Counted from the first letter of the stretch, positions 26,623 through 36,649 are shown. The stretch is 64,000 nt of DNA from an uncultured Oscillospiraceae bacterium (GCA_944386985.1 CALXDD010000008.1:30347-94346); one strand, 5' to 3'. Notes: generated by a model from the letters alone, not told the origin. Translations and numbers: made by a program.

Positions 26623-26766
26623 AAAAAGTACCTGTTTCTTTCGCTTATTTTGCACAACAGAGCCATTATACGCCAGAAGGCGGCGTATGACAAGAGAAAG
26701 TGGCGGCTTCCCGCAAAATCTGTGCCTCCTGCCGCCTTTTCCCCGGAGGCAGCCCTTCGCCCCTCC

Positions 26767-26802
26767 GAAAAAACAGGCGGGCGGCCGTATGGGACCGCCC
26801 GC
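26767..26802 (-). terminator. Terminator downstream of the 247-residue lipoprotein gene
   Basis: Minus-strand hairpin GCGGGCGGTCC...GGCCGCCCGC followed by CTGTTTTTTC, separating the lipoprotein gene from the MBOAT operon. Confidence 0.75.
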
Positions 26803-26836
26803 GCAGAAACGCCGGATAGTTTTTGAAAGGACTCGC

Positions 26837-27580
26837 CTACTGAGCGGGGTGGAGGAAAATCTCCACGATGCTGCTCTCCCCCTCCGGGGGATAGAAATAC
26901 ACCTCCCAGGGCACATAGCCCTCGGGCAGCTCCGCCGGAGGCGTCTGGGCGGCTTCGCCGGAGTTCTCCCCGGCGTTCTCCCCCTCCCCAAGAGGCGGCA
27001 CGTCGCTGGTCTCCCCGGTCTCCAGCTCCCACTGGAGCTGGCGGATGTTCTCTAAAAGGCTCTCCCGCTCCTCCGCCAGGTAAGCGTAGCGCACCGTCAG
27101 CCGGTCCTTTCCCTCCTGCCAGGCCTGGAGCAGCAGCTCGTAGATGGCCGAGGAGGAGGCGGTCTCCACAATGGCCGCCGCCTCCTCCGCCGTGCGGCGG
27201 TAGGTGGGCAGCAGGTCCACCTGATAGTAGCTGTTGCGCAGCTCCTGCATGTCGAAATCCAGAACCTCTAAGGAGTAGGAGCCGATGGCCGTCTCCTGCC
27301 GCACCTCCGCGCAGGCGTTGCGGACCATCTCAAAGGCCGCGGCGTAGTCCACGTCGGTGAGGTAGAGACGGATGGTGCCCTCCGTCTCGTGCTGCTCCAC
27401 CAGGAGCAGCAGGGTATTCACCAGATCCTGATAGCTCTCCGCCCGGAGGATATCCTCGGCGGTGCTCTCCCAGTACTGGTTCTCGTGGGGCTCCACCACG
27501 CTGTACTCCCGCTCCAGGGAGCAGCCGCTCAGCAGCAGCAGCGTCAGGGCCGCCGCCAGACACAACGCCCGCAGTTTCAT
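26837..27580 (-). CDS. Hypothetical lipoprotein
   Basis: 247 residues. Signal peptide MKLRALCLAAALTLLLLSGC with lipobox LLSGC. The mature part is acidic and mostly helical (AEDILRAESYQDLVNTLLLL; AYLAEERESLLENIRQLQWELE), followed by a Gly/Pro/Glu-rich linker and a short C-terminal segment (EVYFYPPEGESSIVEIFL). No known domain is recognised. It is followed by its own terminator and preceded 34 bases away by the LUD-domain gene on the same strand. Confidence 0.8.
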   Translation of the reverse strand: MKLRALCLAAALTLLLLSGCSLEREYSVVEPHENQYWESTAEDILRAESYQDLVNTLLLLVEQHETEGTIRLYLTDVDYAAAFEMVRNACAEVRQETAIGSYSLEVLDFDMQELRNSYYQVDLLPTYRRTAEEAAAIVETASSSAIYELLLQAWQEGKDRLTVRYAYLAEERESLLENIRQLQWELETGETSDVPPLGEGENAGENSGEAAQTPPAELPEGYVPWEVYFYPPEGESSIVEIFLHPAQ

Positions 27581-27614
27581 CAGGGGGCGGTCCTCCTCTC
27601 GTCAGAGTGTGGGA

Positions 27615-28214
27615 TCAATAGCCCAGCTCCTGGTCCACCAGCACCACTTCCATGTCCATGGAGTTCATCTTCTTGTAGTGGACCACCAGGCCCCGGCAGA
27701 TCCGCTCGGGGCTGCTGCAGTTGTAGCACTTGTCCCCCTTCACAGCGCAGGGGGTCTTCCGCCCCAGGCGCTGGGCGTTCTTGGGGGCCACCACGTTGCG
27801 AAGCCGCCACAGGGCCTTGTCGAAGTCCTCGGACACCTTGTTCTTCCCGGCCACAAAGTACACCTTCCGGTGGCCGAAGAGGGTGGAGCTGACCCGGTTG
27901 CCGGTGCCGTCGATGCTGAGGATCTCCCCGGTGCTCTCGGCAATGGCGTTGGCGGAGAGGAGATACACGTCGGCGGTCATGGCCTTCTGCATGGTGCCCT
28001 TGGGATCGTCGCTGATACCGTGGTAGTAGAGGGTGTTGTGAGCGGCCAGGGAGTCATAAAGCCCCATTTCCTTCAGGGTCATGGAGCCGCCGCAGCCCAC
28101 GGTGGCGCCATCGATCTCCCGGTTGAGATAGTCCGCCGCCTCCCGGGCCGTGGCGAACACCGACACCTGAAAGCCGTTTTTCTCCAGCTGCTCCCGGAGT
28201 TTTTCAAATGCCAT
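27615..28214 (-). CDS. LUD domain protein (lactate utilization-like, DUF162)
   Basis: 199 residues: AFEKLREQLEKNGFQVSVFAT, GATVGCGGSMTLKEMGLYDS, DVYLLSANAIAESTGEIL and KVYFVAGKNKV match LUD (LutC/DUF162) proteins. A four-cysteine segment (DKCYNCSSPERICRG) near residue 170 could bind a metal or Fe-S centre. It stands alone without lutA/lutB, so a role in lactate oxidation is not supported here. The ATG at MAFEK was chosen because AAAGGA is correctly spaced; three codons upstream another ATG is too close. Confidence 0.87.
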   Translation of the reverse strand: MAFEKLREQLEKNGFQVSVFATAREAADYLNREIDGATVGCGGSMTLKEMGLYDSLAAHNTLYYHGISDDPKGTMQKAMTADVYLLSANAIAESTGEILSIDGTGNRVSSTLFGHRKVYFVAGKNKVSEDFDKALWRLRNVVAPKNAQRLGRKTPCAVKGDKCYNCSSPERICRGLVVHYKKMNSMDMEVVLVDQELGY

Positions 28215-28270
28215 AACAATCATCCTTTCTCATATTCCTGACGGCCCCCACGGGGCCGGCGCATATAGCG

Positions 28271-29146
28271 TTATAAGCTGTCGGGGTTGTAGGCGCCGAA
28301 GCCCTCCCCCATGATCTCATGGGCCTCGCAGACAATGAGGAAGGCCCCAGGGTCCGCCTCGTGGACCGCCCGCTTCACCGCGGCGATCTGACTGCGCTTG
28401 AAGGCGCACAGCAGCACGTCCTTCTCCTTACCGGTGTAGGCCCCGCGGCCGGGGAGGATGGTCACTCCCATGTCCCGCTCCAGAAGCTTCCGGGTCATCT
28501 CTTTGCAGTCGCTGGTGATGATGTAGGCCATCTTGGCGCTGAGGGAGCCGTAGATCACCGTGTCCATCACAAGACTTGAGATGTACATGGACACAATGCC
28601 GTAGAGGGCGTTGTGGAGGTTGTGAAACACCAGGGCGTAGGCACAGATGATCACAAGGTCAATGCCCAGGCACAGCCGCCCGATGGACAGGTGGGGGATG
28701 CGGTATTTCAAAAGCCGGGCCCCCAGCTCCGTGCCGCCGGTGGTGGCCCCCACCTGGAGCATCAGCCCCATGCTCAGCCCCAGCACCGCGCCGCCGTAGA
28801 TGCAGGCCAGCATAGGCTCCATGGGCTGAAAGGTGTGGAGGGCCGCCATCACGTCGATCATGGCGGAGCCCACGGTCATGGCATAGAGGGAGGAGACCAG
28901 AAGGCTCCACCCGATTTTCCGAACGCCGATGATAAACAACGGCACGTTCATCACGAACACCAGCACGCCCACCGGCAAAACCGGAATCAGGCGGTTGATG
29001 ATCTGGCCCGCGCCGGTGAAGCCGCCGAAGGCCAGATTGTTGGGCTGAAAGCACCAGTTGAAGGACAGGGCGTAAAGGGCGCAGCCCAGCGTGATTATGC
29101 CGTAGTCCCATAAATATTTCCAAAGGGATCGTTTATTTTGTCTCAT
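28271..29146 (-). CDS. YitT family membrane protein (DUF161/DUF2179)
   Basis: 291 residues. Five to six membrane helices (IITLGCALYALSFNWCFQPN; IPVLPVGVLVFVMNVPLFII; GVRKIGWSLLVSSLYAMTVG) then the cytoplasmic DUF2179 domain (YIITSDCKEMTRKLLERDMG... EVLLCAFKRSQIAAVKRAV-like). YitT proteins are widespread in Firmicutes; transport of an unknown solute is presumed. It lies 41 bases after the topoisomerase A gene end in the same direction. Confidence 0.93.
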   Translation of the reverse strand: MRQNKRSLWKYLWDYGIITLGCALYALSFNWCFQPNNLAFGGFTGAGQIINRLIPVLPVGVLVFVMNVPLFIIGVRKIGWSLLVSSLYAMTVGSAMIDVMAALHTFQPMEPMLACIYGGAVLGLSMGLMLQVGATTGGTELGARLLKYRIPHLSIGRLCLGIDLVIICAYALVFHNLHNALYGIVSMYISSLVMDTVIYGSLSAKMAYIITSDCKEMTRKLLERDMGVTILPGRGAYTGKEKDVLLCAFKRSQIAAVKRAVHEADPGAFLIVCEAHEIMGEGFGAYNPDSL

Positions 29147-29187
29147 GTCAGCCTCGCCTGTTTCAAGTAACGGGGTGAAAGGAATTC

Positions 29188-31428
29188 CTACAGCAGCTGC
29201 ATCTGCTTGTCGTCGCCGTCCTCCTCCCGGACCAAAGCCCCGGCGGCGGGGATGGAGCGGCAGCGGTAGCGGCCTAAGTTGGTGATGCCGGTATCCTCCA
29301 GGGGCCGGACATCGGCCAAATGGTACTTGGGCTTCAGCGTCATCACCTGGACCCCCTGGGTGGACCGGGTGGCCTTGGGGGAGAGGAGGGCGGTATTGAA
29401 AATGAGGGCCCTCGGCTCTGTGGAATATACCGCCAGTTCCAGGTCCTCCCGGAGATCGATCACCTTCACCAGAGGACTCTTGTCGCTGTAGGCCCCGGTG
29501 AGCTTCCGGCGGTTGGAGGTGGTCTGATAGGCCGCCGCCTCCACCCGGGCGGCCTTGCCGTTTTCAAAGAAGAAGATCAGGTGTCCGGCGTAGTCCCCGG
29601 GGAGGTAGGCGTAGACCACGTGCTCCCCGTCGTCCATGCTGAGCTTGGTGGGGAGATAGTCCCCCATGGCGCTGGCCTTGGTGTCGCCAAAGTCGCTGAG
29701 GCGGCACTTGTACACCTGGCAGCGGTCGGTGAAGAACATGATCTCGGCGCGGTTGGTGGTCTCGAAGCTCTGGCTTAGGCCGTCCTCCTCCTTGTACTTC
29801 TGCTCGGCGGCCATCCGCAGGGACTGGGGGGTGATCTTCTTGAAATACCCCTCCCGGGAGAGGAACAGGTGGATTGGGTAGTCCGGGGTCTCGTCCTCCT
29901 CCCTGTACTCCTCCACCTCGTGGCTGTAGACGATCTCCGTGCGCCGGGGGACGGCGTACTTCTTCTTCACGCTCTCCAGCTCGCCGGTGATGATCTTCTT
30001 CACCCGCTGGGGCTTGTCCAGCACATCCTGGAGGTCGTCGATCTCGTCCCGGAGGTTCTCCAGCTCCTCGGTACGTTTGAGGATATACTCCTTGTTGATG
30101 TTGCGCAGCTTGATCTCCGCCACATACTCCGCCTGGACCTCGTCGATGCCGAAGCCGATCATCAGATTCGGCACCACCATGGCCTCCTCCTCCGTCTCCC
30201 GGATGATCCTGATGGCCTTGTCGATATCCAGCAGAATTTTCCGGAGGCCCTGGAGGAGGTGGAGCTTCTCCTTCTTCTTGTTCATCACGAACCAGACCCG
30301 GCGGCGGACGCACTCGGTGCGCCAGGCGCACCACTCCTCCAAAAGCTCCCGAACCCCCATCACCCGGGGCATGCCGGCGATGAGGACGTTGAAGTTGCAG
30401 GAGAGGGTGTCCTGGAGGGTGGTGGTCTTGAAGAGCTTCTGCATCAGCTTGTCCGGGTCCGTCCCCCGCTTGAGGTCGATGGTAAGCTTCAGACCGTTCA
30501 GGTCCGTCTCGTCCCGCATGTCGGCAATCTCTTTGGCCTTGCCGGTTTTAATAAGCTCCGCCACCTTGTCCAGAATGGCCTCCGTGGTGGTGGTATAGGG
30601 GATCTCGTAGATCTCAATGAGGTTCTCCGCCTTCACATAGCGGTACTTGGCCCGGATCTTCACAGTGCCCCGGCCGGTCTCATAGATCTCCCGCAGCACC
30701 GCCTCGTCTAAAATCACCTGTCCGCCGGTGGGGAAATCCGGGGCCAGCAGGGTGGCGGTGAGGTCGCACTGGGGATTTTTCAGAAAGGCCGCCGTGGTGT
30801 CGCACACCTCCCCCAGATTGAACCCGCACAGCTGGGAGGCCATACCCACGGCGATACCCTGGTTGGCGCTGACAAGAATGTTGGGGAAGGTGGTGGGCAG
30901 GAGGGTGGGCTCCTTCCTGGTGTTGTCGTAGTTGTCGATAAAGTCCACCGTGTCCTGGTCGATGTCACGGAAGAGCTCGGCACAGATGGGGCTCAGCTTG
31001 GCCTCGGTGTACCGGCTGGCGGCATAGGCCATATCACGGGAATAGACCTTGCCGAAGTTGCCCTTGGAGTCCACAAAGGGATGCAGAAGGGCCTCATAGC
31101 CCTTGGAGAGACGGACCATGGTCTCGTAGATGGCGGCGTCGCCGTGGGGGTTGAGGCGCATGGTCTGGCCCACGATGTTGGCGCTCTTGGTCCGGGGCTT
31201 GGTGAGAAGGCCCATCTCATACATGGTGTAGAGGAGCTTTCTGTGGCTGGGCTTGAAGCCGTCGATCTCCGGAATGGCCCGGGAGACGATGACAGACATG
31301 GCATAGGGCATGTAGTTGGTCTCCAGGGTGTCGGTAATGGGCTGCTCCAGCACCTCGGCCCGAAGCCCCATGACGTTGGGGTTATTTACTTTTTTCGCCC
31401 CCTCCTGGGGGGTCTTCTTCTTAGGCAT
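29188..31428 (-). CDS. Type IIA topoisomerase A subunit (ParC/GyrA-like)
   Basis: 746 residues. GFKPSHRKLLYTMYEMGLLT, the quinolone-region HGDAAIYETMVRLS, and the catalytic tyrosine Y140 in AASRYTEAKLSPI are clear. The coiled-coil gate and a C-terminal beta-pinwheel region (from ~residue 500) follow, but the classic GyrA box is not evident. It would form a heterotetramer with the B subunit at 34430-36427. That gene lies 3 kb upstream on the same strand, split by a stalk-domain gene and repeat R3. Whether it decatenates or is a second gyrase is unresolved. Confidence 0.92.
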   Translation of the reverse strand: MPKKKTPQEGAKKVNNPNVMGLRAEVLEQPITDTLETNYMPYAMSVIVSRAIPEIDGFKPSHRKLLYTMYEMGLLTKPRTKSANIVGQTMRLNPHGDAAIYETMVRLSKGYEALLHPFVDSKGNFGKVYSRDMAYAASRYTEAKLSPICAELFRDIDQDTVDFIDNYDNTRKEPTLLPTTFPNILVSANQGIAVGMASQLCGFNLGEVCDTTAAFLKNPQCDLTATLLAPDFPTGGQVILDEAVLREIYETGRGTVKIRAKYRYVKAENLIEIYEIPYTTTTEAILDKVAELIKTGKAKEIADMRDETDLNGLKLTIDLKRGTDPDKLMQKLFKTTTLQDTLSCNFNVLIAGMPRVMGVRELLEEWCAWRTECVRRRVWFVMNKKKEKLHLLQGLRKILLDIDKAIRIIRETEEEAMVVPNLMIGFGIDEVQAEYVAEIKLRNINKEYILKRTEELENLRDEIDDLQDVLDKPQRVKKIITGELESVKKKYAVPRRTEIVYSHEVEEYREEDETPDYPIHLFLSREGYFKKITPQSLRMAAEQKYKEEDGLSQSFETTNRAEIMFFTDRCQVYKCRLSDFGDTKASAMGDYLPTKLSMDDGEHVVYAYLPGDYAGHLIFFFENGKAARVEAAAYQTTSNRRKLTGAYSDKSPLVKVIDLREDLELAVYSTEPRALIFNTALLSPKATRSTQGVQVMTLKPKYHLADVRPLEDTGITNLGRYRCRSIPAAGALVREEDGDDKQMQLL

Positions 31429-31474
31429 ACTGCTGCTGTTCCTTTGCTGTTATGAATGGATGGCCGCCCCAGGG

Positions 31475-31514
31475 GAAAAATCGCTCCACCGCCCCGGCGG
31501 CACCGGGGCGGTGG
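31475..31514 (-). terminator. Terminator of the stalk-domain gene
   Basis: A 12-bp stem (31486-31497 with 31503-31514, CCACCGCCCCGG arms) with TTTTT on the minus side, 10 bases past the stop. Confidence 0.85.
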
Positions 31515-31523
31515 GGAGCTGTC

Positions 31524-33278
31524 TTACAGGCTGGAACCGTCCAGAATGGCGGCTCCGGCGGGGGGCTGGGAGGCAGGGGTCTTGGAGGTGGTCTTGCCGC
31601 TGTAATCCAGAGACAGCTTGGCGTCCACCATATTCTTGATCTGCAGCCGCATCTCCAGATCGCCGCTGAGGGCACCGGAGGTGCCGGACAGGGTAAAGGT
31701 GGCCTCCGCGCCGCTGACAGCGTCGGTAAGGGAGAAGTCCATGCTGACGTCGGCGGAGCCGTCTGTACGGAGGGTCATCTCCATGGAGAGGTCCACGCCC
31801 TCCAGGTCGCCGTCCGTAATGGGCATGCCGGTGGTGGCGGTGAGGAAGGCCGCCACGTCCTTCAGATCCATGCTCCACTTGTAGGAGGTGCCGCTCTTGG
31901 TAAAGGTATCGTCACCAAGGAGGGAATCCAGCATGGTCTTGGTGGCGCCGAGAGTCTGGGCAAAGTTGAAGTAGCTCATCATGCCGGCCTCGCCCAGCAT
32001 CTCCATGGACATGAGGCTGCTGTCATAGAGGATGCTGCCCATGGTGGCGTCCTCGGTCATCATAGCGGAGGACATCTCCATCAGCTGGCCCATATCCATG
32101 CCCAGCACAGCGCCCACATCCATCCACACATCCTTGCCGGACAGGGTGGGGTCCTGCTGCGCCAGAGCGTAGGTGAGGATGGGCGCGCTGATCCAGTAGC
32201 CCTTGCCGGAGAGGATCACGGAGAAATCCATTTCCTTCAGCATGGCCTGCAGCTCCGCGGGAAGCTCGTCGGCGGAGATCTCGCCGCTGTCGATAAAGGC
32301 GTCAACGATGCTGCCCAGATCCAAAGAGCCGGTGATCTCATAGTCGGAGCCCTTCCAGAGCATGGTCATATCGCCGCCCAGGTCGTAGCTCTTGTTGCCG
32401 TTGATGGTGTCATAGAGGGTGACGGAGCCATCCAGGCTGTAGTCAAACTCGTAGGCCCTGTTGAAGTCGTACTGGGCGTACTGCTTGCGCAGCATGTCGT
32501 TGAGGATGGTGAGGTTCTCGTCCAAGGAGGCGATAACGGAGGCCCGGTCCATAATGACGGCGGTGCGGGCCGCGTTGTCCCAGAACACGTCATAGCCGGA
32601 GGCCTCGCTGATGAAGCGGATGGGCACATAGGTGCGGCTGTTCTTGATATAGCTGGGGCTGTCCAGGGTGACGGAGGTGGTCTCGCCGTCCCTCTCCACG
32701 GTGGCCTCGGCGGCGCCCACGGCGAAGGTGACGGTAGCGCCGCCCAGGGTGCAGATGACGGTGCGGTTCTCGTAGGTCACCTCAGCGCCCAGATCCTCCA
32801 TGATGGCCCGGATGGGCACCATGGTGCGGTTGTTGGTGATCTCGGGGGCGGCGTCGGAGAAGTCGATGCACTTGCCGTTCCACATGACATTGGGGCGGCC
32901 CGGCACGCCGCCGGCGGCGGTGATGGCGTCGTTGACCATCTGCTGGGTCAGCAGGGGGGCGGAGACGCTGTCAAACCAGTAGGACAGCATCTCCTGGGAG
33001 AATTCCTCCTCGGTCATCCCGTAGGCGGTCATGTAGTCCTGAGCGATCATGCCCCAGAAGGCCTGCTCGTTATTGATGTAGTAGGTATAGGGATCAAAGC
33101 CTGCCGCCTGGGCGGCGATGGTCTCATAGTTCTCGGCGGAGAGGCCGGTGCTGTTTAGCAGCTCCTGCTGGCTGGCGTAGCCCAGCTGCTGCCACAGGGG
33201 CTGGTCGGCAGCCATGGCGGGCACTGCCAGAGACAGGACCATTACCAGCGCCAGAATCATGGCGCACAGTTTCTTCAT
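31524..33278 (-). CDS. Secreted stalk-domain (copper amine oxidase N-like) protein
   Basis: 584 residues. Signal peptide MKKLCAMILALVMVLSLAVPAMA. Around residues 125-245 are two copies of the stalk repeat (TNNRTMVPIRAIMEDLGAEV; KNSRTYVPIRFISEASGYDV), each followed by a W/T-hydrophobic strand, a domain common in clostridial surface proteins. The remaining ~340 residues are low-cysteine, beta-rich with helical breaks and resemble an extracellular binding domain of unknown ligand. It interrupts the topoisomerase A/B pair and is flanked by R3. Confidence 0.88.
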   Translation of the reverse strand: MKKLCAMILALVMVLSLAVPAMAADQPLWQQLGYASQQELLNSTGLSAENYETIAAQAAGFDPYTYYINNEQAFWGMIAQDYMTAYGMTEEEFSQEMLSYWFDSVSAPLLTQQMVNDAITAAGGVPGRPNVMWNGKCIDFSDAAPEITNNRTMVPIRAIMEDLGAEVTYENRTVICTLGGATVTFAVGAAEATVERDGETTSVTLDSPSYIKNSRTYVPIRFISEASGYDVFWDNAARTAVIMDRASVIASLDENLTILNDMLRKQYAQYDFNRAYEFDYSLDGSVTLYDTINGNKSYDLGGDMTMLWKGSDYEITGSLDLGSIVDAFIDSGEISADELPAELQAMLKEMDFSVILSGKGYWISAPILTYALAQQDPTLSGKDVWMDVGAVLGMDMGQLMEMSSAMMTEDATMGSILYDSSLMSMEMLGEAGMMSYFNFAQTLGATKTMLDSLLGDDTFTKSGTSYKWSMDLKDVAAFLTATTGMPITDGDLEGVDLSMEMTLRTDGSADVSMDFSLTDAVSGAEATFTLSGTSGALSGDLEMRLQIKNMVDAKLSLDYSGKTTSKTPASQPPAGAAILDGSSL

Positions 33279-33407
33279 AGAGTTCTTCCTCCTTTACATG
33301 CAATCCTTTTTCCTTGTTGGTTCCATCTATATGGTGAACATCCGCCAACTGCGGATGGGGGGCACTTTTTGTCCCTCCGGCCGGGACGGGCCGTTCTTTT
33401 CTTTTTT

Positions 33408-34378
33408 CCTCTGACGAGGGGACTTTTTCGTTTTGTCGGTACCCGACGCGTACTGTCTGGTGTTTGGCCTCCGGCGGCCTACTTTTCTCATCAAAGAAAA
33501 GTAGGCAAAAGTTGACTTAGAACCAATGGTTCTAAGGACTCCTTTATTTCCTATTATGGGAGGTCTTGTTCCGTTGGTATCGTTAGCTTGTGCGGCTGAC
33601 ACTGCAAGGGGGTGACAGTTCCCCTGTTTCCGCGCTTTAAGCGCGCTCCCCTGGTGGTGGTAGGGGCCCCTGCAATTACACCATGCCCAACATAAGCCTT
33701 CCCCTGGGGGAAGGTGGCAGCCGCAGGCTGACGGATGAGGGGAACGCCACCCAAAAATCTTCCAGCCAGCTCGGAGGAAAAATGAAAAACTCATATTTAA
33801 TGGAAAACTGCTTCCGAAATAATATGCTGAATGCCGATACCGCTCCCCTCATCCGCCTCCTTCGGAGGCACCTGACCACCGTCGCGGCAAAACGATTCCC
33901 GGGCACTATTCGTGCCCGCCAATCGTGCCGCTTCTGCTCACCGTCGGGCCGAGCCGGCTCCCGGTCGCTAATCGCGCCCGCCAGCCGGGGCCCTTTCTCG
34001 AAATCCGTTCGCTTCTTCTGCCGCAGGCAGCGCTTCACGGATTTCCTCGAAAGAGGCTCGCTTCTTCCGCCACTGGCAGCGCTTCGCCTCTTTCCCCCAG
34101 GGGAAGGCTTTGGGCCATCGTCTACCCGACAGGGCAGCGCGCTTAAAGCGCGGTAGTAGTCTGTACGGGACACGTCCACGGAGCGTCGGAGGCAACAGGA
34201 CCAACCATAGACAGGGGGGATTATCGTTCCACGTCAAAACAAGGGAGTTCTTAGAACCGTAGGTTTTAAGCGGACTTTTGGTGACTTTTCTTCCGCGAGA
34301 AAAGTCACCCGCCGGAGGCAGAACACCTGCCGACGTGCGTCGGCCATCGACAAAACGAACTAAGTCCTCGTCAGAGGG
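33408..34378. repeat. Composite palindromic repeat R3
   Basis: A 0.97-kb non-coding block between the stalk gene and topoisomerase B. Left CCTCTGACGAGGG and GTCGGTACCCGACG, right CGACAAAACGAAC and CCTCGTCAGAGG, making a long imperfect terminal inverted repeat. Internal TACTTTTC/GAAAAGTA, TTAGAACC/GGTTCTAAG, GCGCGC and CCTTCCCC/GGGGAAGG modules as in R1. Extra hairpin-rich filler at 33890-34090 is specific to this copy. Confidence 0.9.
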
Positions 34379-34429
34379 AAAAATAATCCCAGCCCGTCCC
34401 GGCGCTTGAGCGGACAAAAAAGCCCTCCG

Positions 34430-36427
34430 TCAGGAGATATCCGCCAGGTCCAGGAATTTGTACCCATTCTCGGCGATGTGGTCCTTCCGCCCCTGGAGAT
34501 TGTCCCCAAGAAGAAGATCAAACATGGCGCTGGTGCGCTCCGCGTCCTCCGGCATCACCTTGATGAGCCGCCGGGTCTCCGGGTTCATGGTGGTCAGCCA
34601 CATCATATCCGGGTCGTTCTCGCCGAGACCTTTGCTCCGGTCGATCTTGACCTTCTTCCCCTCCAGGGACTTCAAAATCTCCGCCTTCTCCTTCTCAGAG
34701 TAGGCAAACCAGGTCTTTTCCCCGCAGTTGATCTCAAAGAGGGGGGACTCCGCGATATACACATACCCCTTCTCAATGAGGGTGGGGCACAGCCGGTAGA
34801 GCATGGTCAAAATCAGCGTCCGGATCTGGAAGCCGTCCACATCGGCATCGGTGCAGATGACCACCTTGCTCCACCGGAGATTATTGAGGTCAAAGGAGCT
34901 CAGCTCCTTGACATGCTTGTTCTGGACCTCCACGCCGCAGCCCAGCACCTTCATGAGGTCGGTGATGATCTCGCTTTTGAAGATCTTTGTGTAGTCCGCC
35001 TTCAGACAGTTGAGGATCTTGCCCCGGACGGGCATGATCCCCTGAAACTCCGCGTCCCGGCTCAGCTTTACGCTGCCGAGGGCGCTGTCGCCCTCCACAA
35101 TATAGATCTCCCGGCGGGAGACGTCCTTGGTGCGGCAGTCCACAAACTTCTGCACCCGGTTGGCGATGTCGATGCTGCCGGAGAGGTTCTTCTTGATGTT
35201 GAGCCTGGTCTGCTCCGCCCGCTCCCGGGACCGCTTGTTGATGAGCACCTGCTCGGCGATCTTCGCCGCGTCGGTGGGGGTCTCGATAAAATACACCGAC
35301 AGCCGCTCCCGGAGGAACTCCGTCATGGCCTCCTGGATGAACTTGTTGGTGATGGCCTTCTTGGTCTGGTTCTCGTAGCTGGTCTGGGTGGAGAAGTTGT
35401 TGCTCACCAGCACCAGGCAGTCCTCCACGTCCGCCCAGGTGATCTTGCTCTCATTCTTCTGATACTTGCTGTTTTGCTTGAGCCAGGCGTCGATGGCCCC
35501 CACAAAGGCGGACCGGGCGGCCTTCTCGGGGCTGCCCCCGTGCTCCAGCCAGCTGGAGTTGTGGTAGTGCTCGATGACGTGGACCTTGTTGGAGAAGCAG
35601 CAGGCCACGCTGAGCTTCACCTTGTACTCGTCTTTATCGGCCCGGTCCCGACCCTTTCGCTCCGCCTCCCAGAACACCGGCGTGGTGAGGGTCTCCTCCC
35701 CCGCCAGCTCCTTCACATAGTCGGCGATGCCGTTTTCATAGAGAAATTCCGTGGTCTCAAACTTCCCCCGGCTCACCTCGTTCTGGAACCGGAAGGTGAT
35801 CCCGGCGTTCACCACCGCCTGCCGCTTCATCACATCGGTGAAATACTCGGCGGGGATGTCGATATCGGTGAACACGTCTAAATCCGGCAGCCAGTGGGTC
35901 CTGGTGCCGGTGCGCTTGCGGGAGAGGGGGGTTTTCTGGAGTTCCTTTCCCTTCTCGCCCACCACCTCGCCCCGCTCAAAGCGGAGGGTATACTCATAGC
36001 CGTCCCGCCAGACGGTGACGTCCATATATCGGGAAGCGTACTGGGTGGCGCAGGAGCCGAGGCCGTTTAGTCCTAAGGAGTATTCATAGTTGCCCCCCTG
36101 GTTGTTGCCGTACTTGCCGCCGGCGTAGAGCTCGCAGAACACCAGCTCCCAGTTGTATTTCTGCTCCTTCTCGTTCCAGTCCACCGGGCAGCCCCGGCCC
36201 TGATCCTCCACCTCCACGCTGTGGTCTAAAAAGCGCTTGACGGTGATGACCTTGCCGTGACCCTCCCGGGCCTCGTCGATGGAGTTGGACAAAATCTCAA
36301 ATACGGCGTGCTCACAGCCATCCAGCCCGTCGCTGCCGAAAATGACGCCGGGCCGTTTCCGGACCCGGTCGGCCCCTTTCAGGGCGCTGATGGACGTGTT
36401 GCCGTAGGTTTTTTTGCTTGCTGCCAT
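34430..36427 (-). CDS. Type IIA topoisomerase B subunit (ParE/GyrB-like)
   Basis: 665 residues. GHKL ATPase motifs: FEILSNSIDEAREG, DQGRGCPVDW and YSLGLNGLGSCATQYAS. The Toprim domain has YIVEGDSALGSVKLSRD and VVICTDADVDGFQIRTLI, and the end carries KGLGENDPDMMWLTTMNPE. It supplies ATP-driven strand passage to the A subunit at 29188-31428. The ATG at MAASKK follows AGGAGG. EGDSALGSVK departs from the usual EGDSAGGSAK, and the ATPase region is divergent from GyrB, favouring a specialised topoisomerase IV-like enzyme. Confidence 0.92.
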   Translation of the reverse strand: MAASKKTYGNTSISALKGADRVRKRPGVIFGSDGLDGCEHAVFEILSNSIDEAREGHGKVITVKRFLDHSVEVEDQGRGCPVDWNEKEQKYNWELVFCELYAGGKYGNNQGGNYEYSLGLNGLGSCATQYASRYMDVTVWRDGYEYTLRFERGEVVGEKGKELQKTPLSRKRTGTRTHWLPDLDVFTDIDIPAEYFTDVMKRQAVVNAGITFRFQNEVSRGKFETTEFLYENGIADYVKELAGEETLTTPVFWEAERKGRDRADKDEYKVKLSVACCFSNKVHVIEHYHNSSWLEHGGSPEKAARSAFVGAIDAWLKQNSKYQKNESKITWADVEDCLVLVSNNFSTQTSYENQTKKAITNKFIQEAMTEFLRERLSVYFIETPTDAAKIAEQVLINKRSRERAEQTRLNIKKNLSGSIDIANRVQKFVDCRTKDVSRREIYIVEGDSALGSVKLSRDAEFQGIMPVRGKILNCLKADYTKIFKSEIITDLMKVLGCGVEVQNKHVKELSSFDLNNLRWSKVVICTDADVDGFQIRTLILTMLYRLCPTLIEKGYVYIAESPLFEINCGEKTWFAYSEKEKAEILKSLEGKKVKIDRSKGLGENDPDMMWLTTMNPETRRLIKVMPEDAERTSAMFDLLLGDNLQGRKDHIAENGYKFLDLADIS

Positions 36428-36597
36428 GCTGTCCTCCTGCCAATGGTACATAGGGCGGATTCTCCGCCTATCTTATGGTATTATATCAACTTTTTTTCAG
36501 AAAGGCAAGGGAGGCCCCCGCCGCCTTTTCCGGGAACGGCAGAGAAAAACCGGGAAGGCTGTCCGATTTGGCAGACGGCTTCCCGGCTTCCTATTGT

Positions 36598-36631
36598 AAA
36601 AAAGGGAGGCGTCTGAAAACAGACGCCTCCC
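36598..36631 (-). terminator. Terminator of the SLH-domain gene
   Basis: A 12-bp perfect stem (36604-36615 with 36620-36631, GGGAGGCGTCTG arms) with TTTTTT on the minus side, 19 bases past the stop. Confidence 0.9.
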
Positions 36632-36649
36632 CTCCAAATGAAAAGCAAA

